Below, in pieces: positions 40,729 through 48,797 of a stretch of DNA of 64,000 nucleotides (positions are counted from its first letter, which is position 1; every line of letters begins with the position of its first letter). The notes under the pieces were generated by a model that saw only the letters and a program-made list of their open reading frames with translations, searched no databases and was not told where the DNA came from. A program made the translations under genes and the position numbers. The DNA comes from Streptomyces collinus. GTDB taxonomy: Bacteria; Actinomycetota; Actinomycetes; Streptomycetales; Streptomycetaceae. The stretch spans positions 3,596,001 to 3,660,000 of the forward strand of contig NZ_CP133771.1 of assembly GCF_031348265.1 (NCBI RefSeq). Reading direction: 5' to 3'.

Positions 40729-41559
40729 TCAGCCGTCCTTCCGGGCGACGGCGAAGACCCGGCGGAACGGGAACGGCGTGCCGTGCGGGCCGGCCGGATA
40801 CGCCTCGCGCAGGGCCGCCCGGTACTCGGCGACGAAGTCCTCCCGTGCCCCGGGCTCGTCGGCGAGGGCGGTCAGCACGGGCCGCAGCCCGGTCCCCTTC
40901 ACCCAGTCGAGCACCGGGTCCTCGCCCTGGAGCAGATGGATGTAGGTCGTCTCCCACACGTCGGCCGCGCAGCCGAGGGGCGTCAGCCGCTCCAGGTAGG
41001 CCTCGGGATCGAGGACGGCGTCGGCGTGGCGCAGGATGCCGTCGAGCCGGTCGCGCCAGCGCGGGGAGGCGGCGAGTTCGCGCATGAGCCGGTGGCTGGG
41101 GGCGTCGAAGTTGCCCGGCACCTGGAAGGCGAGGGTGCCGCCTGGTTTCAGCCCGGCCGTCCAGTCGGCGAACCGTTCGGCGTGCCCCGGCACCCACTGG
41201 AGCGTGGCGTTGCTGACGATCAGGTCGAACGGCTCCTCCGGTGTCCACGTCCGTACGTCGGCGTGGCCGAAGTCGAGACGTCCGCCCGCCGGGGTCGGCC
41301 CTGCGTGGTCGACGTGGGCCTTGTCGAGCATCTCGGGCGAGTTGTCGTAGCCGGTGATCAGGGCGGTGGGCCAGCGGGCGGCGAGCAGCGTGGTGACGTT
41401 GCCGGGGCCGCAGCCGAGGTCGGCGATGCGGGGGCGGCCTGCGGGCGGTCGCGTGGGCAGGTCGGGGACGCGGGCGAGGAGGTCGGTGAAGGGGCGGGCG
41501 CGGTGGCCGGCGTGACGGAGGTACTGGGCGGGGTCCCAGGTGGGGGCGGCTGCGGGCAT
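40729..41559 (-). CDS. tam: Trans-aconitate 2-methyltransferase
   Basis: A 276-residue SAM-dependent methyltransferase: SAM-binding motif I IADLGCGPGNVTTLL, then TGYDNSPEMLD, FDLIVSNATLQWVPGHAERF and WETTYIHLLQGEDPVLDWVK, all matching E. coli Tam and its Streptomyces counterparts. It methylates trans-aconitate, a toxic by-product of the TCA cycle. ATG at 41557-41559 follows GGAGGACCC. It is divergent from a MarR gene, the TamR arrangement known in S. coelicolor. Confidence 0.9.
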   Translation of the reverse strand: MPAAAPTWDPAQYLRHAGHRARPFTDLLARVPDLPTRPPAGRPRIADLGCGPGNVTTLLAARWPTALITGYDNSPEMLDKAHVDHAGPTPAGGRLDFGHADVRTWTPEEPFDLIVSNATLQWVPGHAERFADWTAGLKPGGTLAFQVPGNFDAPSHRLMRELAASPRWRDRLDGILRHADAVLDPEAYLERLTPLGCAADVWETTYIHLLQGEDPVLDWVKGTGLRPVLTALADEPGAREDFVAEYRAALREAYPAGPHGTPFPFRRVFAVARKDG

Positions 41560-41621
41560 GGGTCCTCCGGGTGTCCTGGTGGTGACCGTACGGGACGCAC
41601 ACCCAGCGTGATCGAGCATCT

Positions 41622-41668
41622 ATCTCGATGTCAAGAAACTAGACGTCAAGAGACTCTACGTCGACACA
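41622..41668. promoter_or_regulatory. TamR-type operator: three 15-bp repeats in the tam/tamR divergent region
   Basis: Units CTCGATGTCAAGAAA (41624), CTAGACGTCAAGAGA (41639) and CTCTACGTCGACACA (41654) with exact 15-bp period; cores approximate the palindrome TCTNGACGTCAAGA. They sit 65-108 bp upstream of the tam ATG and 19-65 bp upstream of the MarR ATG. TACACT at 41674-41679 could be the -10 for tamR. Confidence 0.65.
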
Positions 41669-41686
41669 ACCACTACACTGATCGTC

Positions 41687-42184
41687 ATGGAGGACGAGGT
41701 CGATCGGCTGGTCGCAGCGTGGCGCCGGGAGCGCCCGGACCTCGACGTGGAACCGCTCGAGGTACTCAGCCGTGTGAGCAGACTGGCCCGCCATCTGGAC
41801 CGGGCCCGGCGGCTGGCGTTCTCGGAGCACAACCTGGAGCCGTGGGAGTTCGACGTCCTGACGGCGCTGCGCCGCGCGGGCACGCCGTACCAGCTCTCGC
41901 CGGGACAGCTCCTCACCCAGACCCTGGTCACCTCGGGCACGATGACGAACCGCATCGACCGCTTGGCCAAGAAGGGCCTGGTGGAGCGGCTCCCCGACCC
42001 CAGTGACCGCCGAGGCGTCCTGGTCCGGCTGACGGACGAGGGACGGGACCGCGCGGACCAGGCCCTGGCGGGTCTGCTGGACCAGGAGCGCGCGATCCTC
42101 GCGGAGCTCTCCCGAGCCCAGCGCGGCGAACTGGCGGGGCTGCTACGCCAGCTGACCGCCCCGTTCGACAACATCCCCGGCTAG
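41687..42184 (+). CDS. tamR: MarR-family regulator TamR
   Basis: A 165-residue winged-helix regulator: HNLEPWEFDVLTALRRAG, LTQTLVTSGTMTNRIDRLAK (recognition helix) and VERLPDPSDRRGVLVRLTDE are MarR signatures. The long N-terminal helix with DLDVEPLEVLSRVSRLARHL matches the UrtR/TamR group. In S. coelicolor TamR binds trans-aconitate and citrate-type ligands and controls tam and aconitase under oxidative stress. Likely leaderless: no Shine-Dalgarno, and a candidate -10 lies seven bases before the ATG. Its 3' end overlaps the convergent LuxR gene by 42 bp. Confidence 0.88.
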   Translation: MEDEVDRLVAAWRRERPDLDVEPLEVLSRVSRLARHLDRARRLAFSEHNLEPWEFDVLTALRRAGTPYQLSPGQLLTQTLVTSGTMTNRIDRLAKKGLVERLPDPSDRRGVLVRLTDEGRDRADQALAGLLDQERAILAELSRAQRGELAGLLRQLTAPFDNIPG

Positions 42185-42910
42185 GTCCACGGGCCCGACC
42201 CCGGCCCGCCGCGCGAGGGCGACGGCGGCGAGGGTGGAATGCACGCCGAGCTTGCCGAGCACGTTCTGCATGTGGGTCCGCACGGTGTGCGGCGACAGAT
42301 ACAGGCGCTCGGCGACGGCCTTGCGCCCCAGCCCCGCGACCATGCACCGCAGCACTTCCCGCTCACGCGGAGTGAGGGACTCGACGAGCCGCTCGCTCTC
42401 GGTGCGGTGCTTGCGGGCGGCGGTGAGCTCCCGCAGGACGCCCGTCAGCAGGGCGGGAGGCAGATGGGTCTCCTCCCGCAGCACGCCCCGGATGACCGTG
42501 AGCAGCCGGGACAGCGAGCAGTCCTTAGCGACCCACCCCGAGGCGCCGGCCTGCAGGGCGAGCGCGGCCCGCCGCGGATCGTCCTTCTCCGCGAGCACGA
42601 CGATCCGTACGTTCGGCTGTGCCGAGCGCACTCCCGTGACGAGGGAGATCCCGTCGACGAGCCCGTCCTCGTTGCCCTCCTGCACGGGTACGGCCGGGCG
42701 GGCGCCCGGCACCTTGCCGCCCAGATCGGCGTCCACGAGCAGCACGTCGAACCGCCGCCCCTCGGCCACCGCCCGCTCCAGGCTGCGCAGCGCGGCCGGA
42801 CCGCTGCCGGCCGCCGAGACGTCGACATCGGGCTCGGCGGCCAGAGCCGCCGCGAGTGACTCGGCGAAGATGCGATGGTCGTCGACGACCAGGACTCGGA
42901 TGCGAACCAC
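42143..42910 (-). CDS. LuxR/NarL-family response regulator
   Basis: A 255-residue regulator. Receiver domain: VLVVDDHRIF with D10/D11 and phospho-site D60 in FDVLLVDADL, and the conserved lysine in GWVAKD. Residues 190-245 form the HTH: LTPREREVLRCMVAGLGRKA, ERLYLSPHTVRTHMQNVLGK. An insertion (GGKVPGARPAVPVQEGNEDG) in the receiver after beta-3 is unusual. No kinase gene adjoins it. GTG at 42908-42910 follows AAGGGGG. Confidence 0.87.
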   Translation of the reverse strand: MVRIRVLVVDDHRIFAESLAAALAAEPDVDVSAAGSGPAALRSLERAVAEGRRFDVLLVDADLGGKVPGARPAVPVQEGNEDGLVDGISLVTGVRSAQPNVRIVVLAEKDDPRRAALALQAGASGWVAKDCSLSRLLTVIRGVLREETHLPPALLTGVLRELTAARKHRTESERLVESLTPREREVLRCMVAGLGRKAVAERLYLSPHTVRTHMQNVLGKLGVHSTLAAVALARRAGVGPVDLAGDVVERGGQLA

Positions 42911-43190
42911 GAAACCCCCTTCCCCGAGCTCCCGAAGAGCAGGGGCTACCCCAGCACCGGAGGATGACACCGCGCAGGTACGACGCCGGAGTGTCCGGAT
43001 CTGCCGCGCCGACCGTCCGTCGTAGCCGCAGCAGCCTGATCGGGTCGCCGCAGCCGCACGGCCGCCGCCGTGCAGTAACCGCTACCCCCACCCCGGGCGT
43101 CGTACCCGGCTGTCTCGCCCCCTGATCGGCACCGGCCCCCACCGGTGCTGTTCATCAGGGTACGGACGGGGGCCCAGAGCGGAAGGTTAT
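42911..43190. other. Divergent intergenic region between the LuxR and GNAT genes
   Basis: About 280 bp containing no supported gene; CGCAGC/GCCGCCGCCG low-complexity near 43025-43075. It should carry the LuxR gene promoter; none was placed. Confidence 0.4.
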
Positions 43191-43219
43191 TTGCAGAACT
43201 GACTGTCCGACGCGTTTAT
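43191..43219 (+). promoter_or_regulatory. Promoter of the GNAT gene, probably giving a leaderless mRNA
   Basis: -35 TTGCAG (43191-43196), 17-bp spacer, -10 GTTTAT (43214-43219). Expected transcription start near 43226 is four bases before the ATG at 43230. Confidence 0.55.
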
Positions 43220-43229
43220 GGTGTGCCGC

Positions 43230-43676
43230 ATGTTCCGTCTTGAGACAGAAGTCGACAAGGCCCGACGTGATCTGCTCCGCACACGCCTGCGGGACACGAA
43301 CACAGCCGCCTCTCCGGTCCTGCGCGCCCTGCGCGGGACTCCGGACGAAAGGGACGCCCCCTTGCATGTGTGGGCTGTGAACGACTTCGACGACGACCTC
43401 GCCGGCGGCCTGGTCGGCCACACCTGGGCGACCTGGCTCCATGTGACGTACCTCTGGGTCGCCGAACGCCATCGGGGCAGGGGCCTGGGTGCGCGGTTGC
43501 TCGCGCAGGCGGAACACATCGCGACAACGTCCCGCGGCTGCCGCGCGGCCCGCCTGGAAACCTGGGACTTCCAGGCCCCGCGGTTCTACAGGAAGCAGGG
43601 GTACGAGGTGGTGAGCGTGATCCCGGACTATCCGCCGGGGATCACGGAGTATGCGTTGACGAAGAGGCTGGGCTGA
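43230..43676 (+). CDS. GNAT-family N-acetyltransferase
   Basis: A 148-residue acetyltransferase: MFRLETEVDKARRDLLRTRL, LVGHTWATWLHVTYLWVAER, motif A HRGRGLGARLLAQAEH, and APRFYRKQGYEVVSVIPDYP typical of the family. Substrate unknown. ATG 43230 is preferred over the in-frame ATG 43218 because the latter lies inside the -10 box of the best promoter (43191-43219). Confidence 0.85.
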   Translation: MFRLETEVDKARRDLLRTRLRDTNTAASPVLRALRGTPDERDAPLHVWAVNDFDDDLAGGLVGHTWATWLHVTYLWVAERHRGRGLGARLLAQAEHIATTSRGCRAARLETWDFQAPRFYRKQGYEVVSVIPDYPPGITEYALTKRLG

Positions 43677-43772
43677 TCTGCGAGTGCGAAGCCCTCGATG
43701 ACGTGCGGCCTTCAGCCACCGATAGCGTTGGTTCGCTTGAGTTATCCCCCCACATGATCAACGGGAGACACA

Positions 43773-44432
43773 GTGAACCGCCCCGCTCGGCTCGTGACAG
43801 CCGCGCTCACCGCATCCGCGGCCCTGCTGCTGACCGCCTGTGGTTCGGGGGGAGGTGACGGTTCGTCGTCGTCCGACAAGATCGCCGGAGCGGATTCGGG
43901 CGACAAGGCCTCTGCTTCGCCTTCGGTTTCCACGTCTGCGGACGGGATCGATCGGCCGGCGGTCAAGTTGCCATCGGACATGAAGATGGTGTTCGAGGGC
44001 CGGCAGACCGGCGATGCCGTCAAGGACGCGATCCTGGCGGACAACGAACGGACTGTCAGCACCGTGTGGCAGGCCATGGCGTACGGCGATCTGAAGAAGT
44101 CGGGCATGGCCTTCTACTACACGGACAACGCGCTGGTCGGCATCTACCAGTATGCGAAGGGGGCCATCGACAAGAAGACCAGCTGGGCGGGCACGCTGCG
44201 CTACTTCGACCGTCAGGTGACGGTGTTCGACAAGAAGTCTGCGGCTTTGACGTACTGCGTCGACGAGAGCAAAGCAGACCTCAAGGATCGCGAGACGAAC
44301 AAGCTGCAGGGCACCAAGACCACGCCCAACAGTTACGTCTTCTACAACCTCGGCCTGAAGAAGAACAAGGAAGGCGTCTGGCAGACCTGGGATCTCACGG
44401 AGGACCGGGGGTCTCAGAAGTGCCAGCCCTGA
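43773..44432 (+). CDS. Lipoprotein of unknown function
   Basis: A 219-residue protein with a signal peptide and lipobox LLTAC at about 19-23, a Ser/Gly/Asp-rich linker to residue 60 and a folded domain (MKMVFEGRQTGDAVKDAILA ... VWQAMAYGDLKKSGMAFYYT ... SAALTYCVDESKADLKDRET) with two cysteines that may pair. No catalytic motif. GTG start. Its 3' end overlaps the next secreted-protein gene by 13 bases, so the two probably act together at the cell surface. Confidence 0.8.
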   Translation: MNRPARLVTAALTASAALLLTACGSGGGDGSSSSDKIAGADSGDKASASPSVSTSADGIDRPAVKLPSDMKMVFEGRQTGDAVKDAILADNERTVSTVWQAMAYGDLKKSGMAFYYTDNALVGIYQYAKGAIDKKTSWAGTLRYFDRQVTVFDKKSAALTYCVDESKADLKDRETNKLQGTKTTPNSYVFYNLGLKKNKEGVWQTWDLTEDRGSQKCQP

Positions 44433-45364
44433 CGCGGTGCCTGGGACTGGCGGCCCTGACCGTGGCGCTGACCGGACTCGGGACGTTTCCGGCTACGGCT
44501 GGAGGGTTCGACGCTGTCGGTTCCCAGCAGAAGAAGACATCCGGGGACTCCTCAGGCCCGGCCCTTGAGTCCCGGGTCAGCATCACGGTCAAGGGCACCA
44601 AGGCGAAGGGCAGCGGCCCGATCACGTCCACCGCCGTGGACTGGGAACCGCCGGCCTGCTGGTACGAGCCGTACTGAGCGGACGTCCAAGCGCGCTACAA
44701 GAAGGGCCATCCCTACAACGACTTCAACGTCGCCAAGAACGACGAGGGCATGTGGTGGGTGGCCGTCAAGAACCCTGAGATGAAGGACGACCCGGCGGCC
44801 AACACCTGTACGCGCGACCCCTTCTGGGTCGACAACGGTGAGAACCCAGGCGTCCCCCAGGCCATCGACACCGAGACCCTCGCCGGGCTCGCGCACCAGC
44901 GCACCGTCGTGCCGCCGACCGAGATCTCCATGGCGCCGAACGGCAAGTCCACGGTGAACGCGCCCACCTGGGTCTGGCTGGACAAGGGCGCCTTCAAGCC
45001 CGTGTCCGTCACAGCGAGTCTGCCCGGCACGGGGCTGTGGGCGACCACCACGGCCAAGCCGGTGAGCCTGCACCTCGATCCGGGCACAGCGGACGCGGAA
45101 ACACTCCCCGCGTCCGGTGAGTGCCTGATCAACGACGACGGCTCCATCGGAGAGCCGTACGCCAGGGGCAAGGGGGAGCTGACGCCTCCGTGCGGCGTGC
45201 GGTACCTGCGCTCGTCGGGAGACGACACCTACGGCCTGGAGGCGACGCTCACCTGGGAGATCACCTGGGAAGGCGCGGGCGGCACGGGCGGTGACCTGCC
45301 CAACGGCACGTTCGCTACCACCACCGAGGTGCCGGTCCAGGAGATCCAGTCCGTCAACCGCTGA
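44420..45364 (+). pseudogene. Secreted protein gene interrupted by an in-frame TGA
   Basis: GTG at 44420 opens a signal peptide (LTRCLGLAALTVALTGLGTF, ending PATAG). The frame continues to TGA at 44675-44677 (...PPACWYEPY-stop) and then, in the same frame and without further breaks, through QARYKKGHPYNDFNVAKNDE to EVPVQEIQSVNR and a stop at 45362-45364. Total is 313 sense codons plus the internal stop. A restart at ATG 44750 would lack the signal. The stop may be a recent nonsense mutation, a sequencing error or a readthrough codon. The C-terminal half has paired cysteines and reads as a well-conserved beta-rich secreted domain. Confidence 0.75.
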
Positions 45365-45376
45365 CGAGGCAACGAC

Positions 45377-45408
45377 AGCGGCGCCCTCGTGGGAACGAGG
45401 GCGCCGCT
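45377..45408. terminator. Bidirectional terminator
   Basis: AGCGGCGCCCTCGT and ACGAGGGCGCCGCT form a perfect 14-bp stem with a 4-base loop, followed by TT on the plus strand, between the secreted-protein gene and galK. Confidence 0.85.
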
Positions 45409-45421
45409 TTCGTCGGGTCGG

Positions 45422-46585
45422 TCAGCGGATGCGGCGGGCTCCCGCCGAAGGGACCGCTTCGAAGACGCGCGGCGTCGTGAAGCCCGCCGCCGCGAACGCC
45501 TCGGTCACCGCCTTGGTGATGGCGTCGACGTCGTCCTCCTCCGCGAGGACGATCGCCGAGCCGCCGAAGCCGCCGCCCGTCATGCGCGAGCCCAGGGCGC
45601 CGGAGGCCAGGGCCGTGTCGACGACCAGGTCCAGTTCCGGGCAGGAGATGCGGAAGTCGTCGCGGAGGGAGGCGTGGCCCTCGATGAGGACCGGGCCGAT
45701 CGCGCGGGTCTCGCCCGACTCCAGGAGGGAGACGACCCGTTCGACGCGTTCGTTCTCCGTGACGATGTGGCGGACCAGGCGGCGGACCTCCTCCTCGTCG
45801 CCCAGGCGGGCCAGTGCCGCGTCCAGGCCGGCGTAGGGGACGTCCCGGAGCGCGTTGACGCCCAGCAGGTCCGCGCCCTTCTCGCAGCCGGCCCGCCGCT
45901 TGCCGTACTCGCCCTCGCTGTGGGAGTGCTTGACCTGGGTGTCCACCACGAGCAGGCGCATGCCTTCCGCCGCCAGGTCGAAGGGGATCTGCTGCTGGGA
46001 GAGGTCGCGCGTGTCGAGGAACAGGGCGTGGCCGGCCTCGCAGCAGGCCGACGCCGTCTGGTCCATGATGCCGACGGGGGCACCGACGTAGACGTTCTCC
46101 GCGCGCTGGCACAGGCGGGCCAGCTGCCAGCCGCGCAGGCCGAGGGAGAACAGGTCGTTCAGGGCCAGGGCGACGACGACCTCCAGGGCCGCCGACGACG
46201 ACAGGCCCGCGCCCGACGGGACCGTGGAGGCGAGGTGGATGTCCGCGCCCGTGACGGCGTGGCCGGCCTCGCGCAGGGCCCAGACCACGCCCGCCGGGTA
46301 CGCCGTCCAGTTCTTGTCCGACTCGGGGGACAGGTCGTCGAGGCGGAGTTCGGTCACTCCTCCCTCCACGTCCTCCGAGTGCAGCCGCAGCACGCCGTCC
46401 GCACGGCGTGCCACCGCCGCCACCGCCGTGTGCGGCAGGGCGAACGGCATGACGAAGCCGTCGTTGTAGTCCGTGTGCTCGCCGATGAGGTTGACGCGAC
46501 CCGGCGCCGCCCACACACCGTCCGGCTCGGCTCCGTACAGCTCGCCGAACCGCGCGGCGACCGTCTCCGCCACAGCCTCGCTCAT
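45422..46585 (-). CDS. galK: Galactokinase
   Basis: A 387-residue GHMP-family kinase that phosphorylates galactose at C1. Signatures: PGRVNLIGEHTDYNDGFVMP (galactokinase N-terminal), ATP loop TVPSGAGLSSSAALEV, and C-terminal GSRMTGGGFGGSAI. ATG at 46583-46585 follows AGGGG. It is the last gene of galT-galE-galK, 26 bp after galE, and ends next to the terminator at 45377-45408. Confidence 0.97.
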   Translation of the reverse strand: MSEAVAETVAARFGELYGAEPDGVWAAPGRVNLIGEHTDYNDGFVMPFALPHTAVAAVARRADGVLRLHSEDVEGGVTELRLDDLSPESDKNWTAYPAGVVWALREAGHAVTGADIHLASTVPSGAGLSSSAALEVVVALALNDLFSLGLRGWQLARLCQRAENVYVGAPVGIMDQTASACCEAGHALFLDTRDLSQQQIPFDLAAEGMRLLVVDTQVKHSHSEGEYGKRRAGCEKGADLLGVNALRDVPYAGLDAALARLGDEEEVRRLVRHIVTENERVERVVSLLESGETRAIGPVLIEGHASLRDDFRISCPELDLVVDTALASGALGSRMTGGGFGGSAIVLAEEDDVDAITKAVTEAFAAAGFTTPRVFEAVPSAGARRIR

Positions 46586-46611
46586 GCCTGACCCCTGACC
46601 TTCCGTACGTT

Positions 46612-47574
46612 TCAGTTGCCGCGCCGCTGCGCGAAGTCCCACGCGTCCGCGACGATTCCCGCGAGGTCCGCGCGGGACGGGTTCCAGCCCAGCTTCTCGC
46701 GGGCCGTGGCGGCCGACGCCACCAGGACCGCCGGGTCGCCGCCCCGGCGCGGGGCGACCACCTCCGGGATCGGGTGGCCGGTGACCGTGCGGACCGTTTC
46801 GATGACCTCGCGGACCGAGAAGCCGTTGCCGTTGCCGAGGTTGCAGATCAGGTGTTCACCGGGGGCGGCGGCCGTCAGGGCCAGCAGGTGGGCCTCGGCC
46901 AGGTCCGCGACGTGGATGTAGTCGCGCACACAGGTGCCGTCCGGCGTCGGGTAGTCGTCGCCGAAGACGGAGATCGCCTCGCGCCTGCCCTGCGCGACCT
47001 GGAGGACCAGCGGGATCAGGTGGGACTCGGGGTCGTGGCGCTCGCCGTACGCGCCGTACGCGCCCGCGACGTTGAAGTAGCGCAGGGAGACCGCGCCCAG
47101 GCCGTGCGCCGCGGCCTCGCCCGTGATCATGTGGTCGACCGCGAGCTTGGAGGCGCCGTAGGGGTTCGTCGGCGACGTGGGCGCCGACTCGACGATGGGG
47201 ACCTGCTCCGGCTCGCCGTAGGTCGCCGCCGTGGAGGAGAAGACCAGCTTGCGGACGCCCGCCTCGCGCATCGCGGCCAGCAGCGCCATGGTGCCGCCGA
47301 CGTTGTTGTCCCAGTACTTCTCGGGCTTCGCGACCGACTCGCCGACCTGCGAGAACGCCGCGAAGTGGAGCACGCCGTCGAAGGAGGGGTCCAGCCACTT
47401 GGCGGCGTCGCGGATGTCGCCCTCGATGAAGACGGCACCCGCCGGGACGCCCTCGCGGAAGCCCGTGGAGAGGTTGTCGAGGACGACGACCTCGTGACCG
47501 GCCTCCAGCAGGTGCTGGGCGACCACGCTGCCGACGTATCCCGCGCCGCCCGTCACCAGGTACTTCCCGCTCAT
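46612..47574 (-). CDS. galE: UDP-glucose 4-epimerase
   Basis: A 320-residue extended short-chain dehydrogenase: NAD-binding GGAGYVGS at 9-16, and the catalytic Ser/Tyr-x3-Lys in [13 protein letters not shown]. It interconverts UDP-galactose and UDP-glucose. The ATG overlaps the galT stop by four bases (ATGA). Middle gene of the gal operon. Confidence 0.96.
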   Translation of the reverse strand: MSGKYLVTGGAGYVGSVVAQHLLEAGHEVVVLDNLSTGFREGVPAGAVFIEGDIRDAAKWLDPSFDGVLHFAAFSQVGESVAKPEKYWDNNVGGTMALLAAMREAGVRKLVFSSTAATYGEPEQVPIVESAPTSPTNPYGASKLAVDHMITGEAAAHGLGAVSLRYFNVAGAYGAYGERHDPESHLIPLVLQVAQGRREAISVFGDDYPTPDGTCVRDYIHVADLAEAHLLALTAAAPGEHLICNLGNGNGFSVREVIETVRTVTGHPIPEVVAPRRGGDPAVLVASAATAREKLGWNPSRADLAGIVADAWDFAQRRGN

Positions 47575-48632
47575 GAACTCGCTACCTCTCGCAGTCGCTC
47601 GGCCGCGCGCTCCGGCGGCACGTCGTTGATGAACACGTTCATGCCGGACTCGGAACCCGCGAGAAACTTCAGCTTGCCGGAAGTGCGGCGGATGGTGAAA
47701 AGCTCGAGGTGGAGCGCGAAGTCCTCACGCACGACCCCGTCGAACTCCTCCAGCGCGCCGAACGGGGCCTGGTGCCAGGCCGCGATGTACGGCGTCGGGG
47801 ATTCACTCTCACCGAAGATCCGGTCGAAGCGCCTCAAGAGTTCCAGATAGACCTTGGGGAACTCTGTGCGCGCACCCTCGTCCAGCCCGAGCAGGTCGGG
47901 CACGCGGCGCTTGGGGTACAGGTGGACCTCGTACGGCCAGTGCGCGGCGTACGGCACGAAGGCCACCCAGTGTTCACCCTCCAGGACGACGCGCTCACCG
48001 GCGAGTTCACGCTCCAGGACGGCGTCGAAGAGGTTCTCCCCGCCGGTCATCTCCTTGTGCGTCGCGGCCGAGCGGAGCATCAGGGCGGTGCGGGGGGTGG
48101 TGAAGGGGTAGGCGTAGATCTGGCCGTGCGGGTGGCCGAGGGTCACGCCGATCTCGGCGCCCCGGTTCTCGAAGCAGAACACCTGCTCGACGGAGGGCAG
48201 ATGGGACAGCTCCGACGTGCGGTCCGTCCACGCCTCCAGCACCAGCCCGGCCTGCTCCTCGGTGAGGTCGGCGAAGGACGCGTTGTGGTCGGAGGTGAAG
48301 CAGACGACCTCGCAGCGGCCCGAGTCGCCGGCGAGCGAGGGGAAGCGGTTCTCGAAGACGACGACGTCGTACGACGAGTCCGGGATCTCGCTCAGGCGAT
48401 CGCCCTCGGAGGGGCACAGGGGGCACTCGTCGGCCGGGGGGTGGTAGGTGCGGCCCTGGCGGTGCGAGGCGATCGCGACGGAGTCGCCGAGGAGGGGGTC
48501 GCGGCGGATCTCCGACGTGGTGACGGTGCGGTCCAGCGGGCGTCGGTCGGTGGCGGCCCGCACGCTGTCGTCACGCAGGTCGTAGTAGATGAGCTCGCGA
48601 CCGTCGGCCAGCCGGGTCGAGGTCTTCTTCAC
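47571..48632 (-). CDS. galT: Galactose-1-phosphate uridylyltransferase
   Basis: A 353-residue HIT-superfamily enzyme. CPLCPSEGD supplies the zinc cysteine pair, [12 protein letters not shown] is the catalytic H-P-H, and the C-terminal domain has [20 protein letters not shown]. It transfers UMP from UDP-glucose to galactose 1-phosphate. GTG at 48630-48632 follows AAGGAG. First gene of the operon; promoter in 48633-48797. Confidence 0.96.
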   Translation of the reverse strand: MKKTSTRLADGRELIYYDLRDDSVRAATDRRPLDRTVTTSEIRRDPLLGDSVAIASHRQGRTYHPPADECPLCPSEGDRLSEIPDSSYDVVVFENRFPSLAGDSGRCEVVCFTSDHNASFADLTEEQAGLVLEAWTDRTSELSHLPSVEQVFCFENRGAEIGVTLGHPHGQIYAYPFTTPRTALMLRSAATHKEMTGGENLFDAVLERELAGERVVLEGEHWVAFVPYAAHWPYEVHLYPKRRVPDLLGLDEGARTEFPKVYLELLRRFDRIFGESESPTPYIAAWHQAPFGALEEFDGVVREDFALHLELFTIRRTSGKLKFLAGSESGMNVFINDVPPERAAERLREVASS

Positions 48633-48797
48633 GCCGGGACTCCTTGTCCTTCAAACAGAACCCAACATATCAAAACACAACTCACCACAATCGTCAACAT
48701 CACAATCGAACAAAGAACATCACCCGGCGTGTTCAATTACTGAATGCGGAGAAGTCGATTCCGCGAGGTGTCAGTTCCCGCGACGAAGCGAGGGCTC
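48633..48797. promoter_or_regulatory. Divergent gal promoter region with short direct repeats
   Basis: Unusually AT-rich for this genome between 48650 and 48745. Read toward galT, GTGATGTT occurs at 48716-48723 and 48696-48703 (20-bp spacing) and CGATTGTG at 48701-48708 and 48686-48693 (15-bp spacing). Streptomyces galP1 is known to contain TGTGAT-like hexamer repeats for galactose control, so this is the probable equivalent. Confidence 0.6.
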
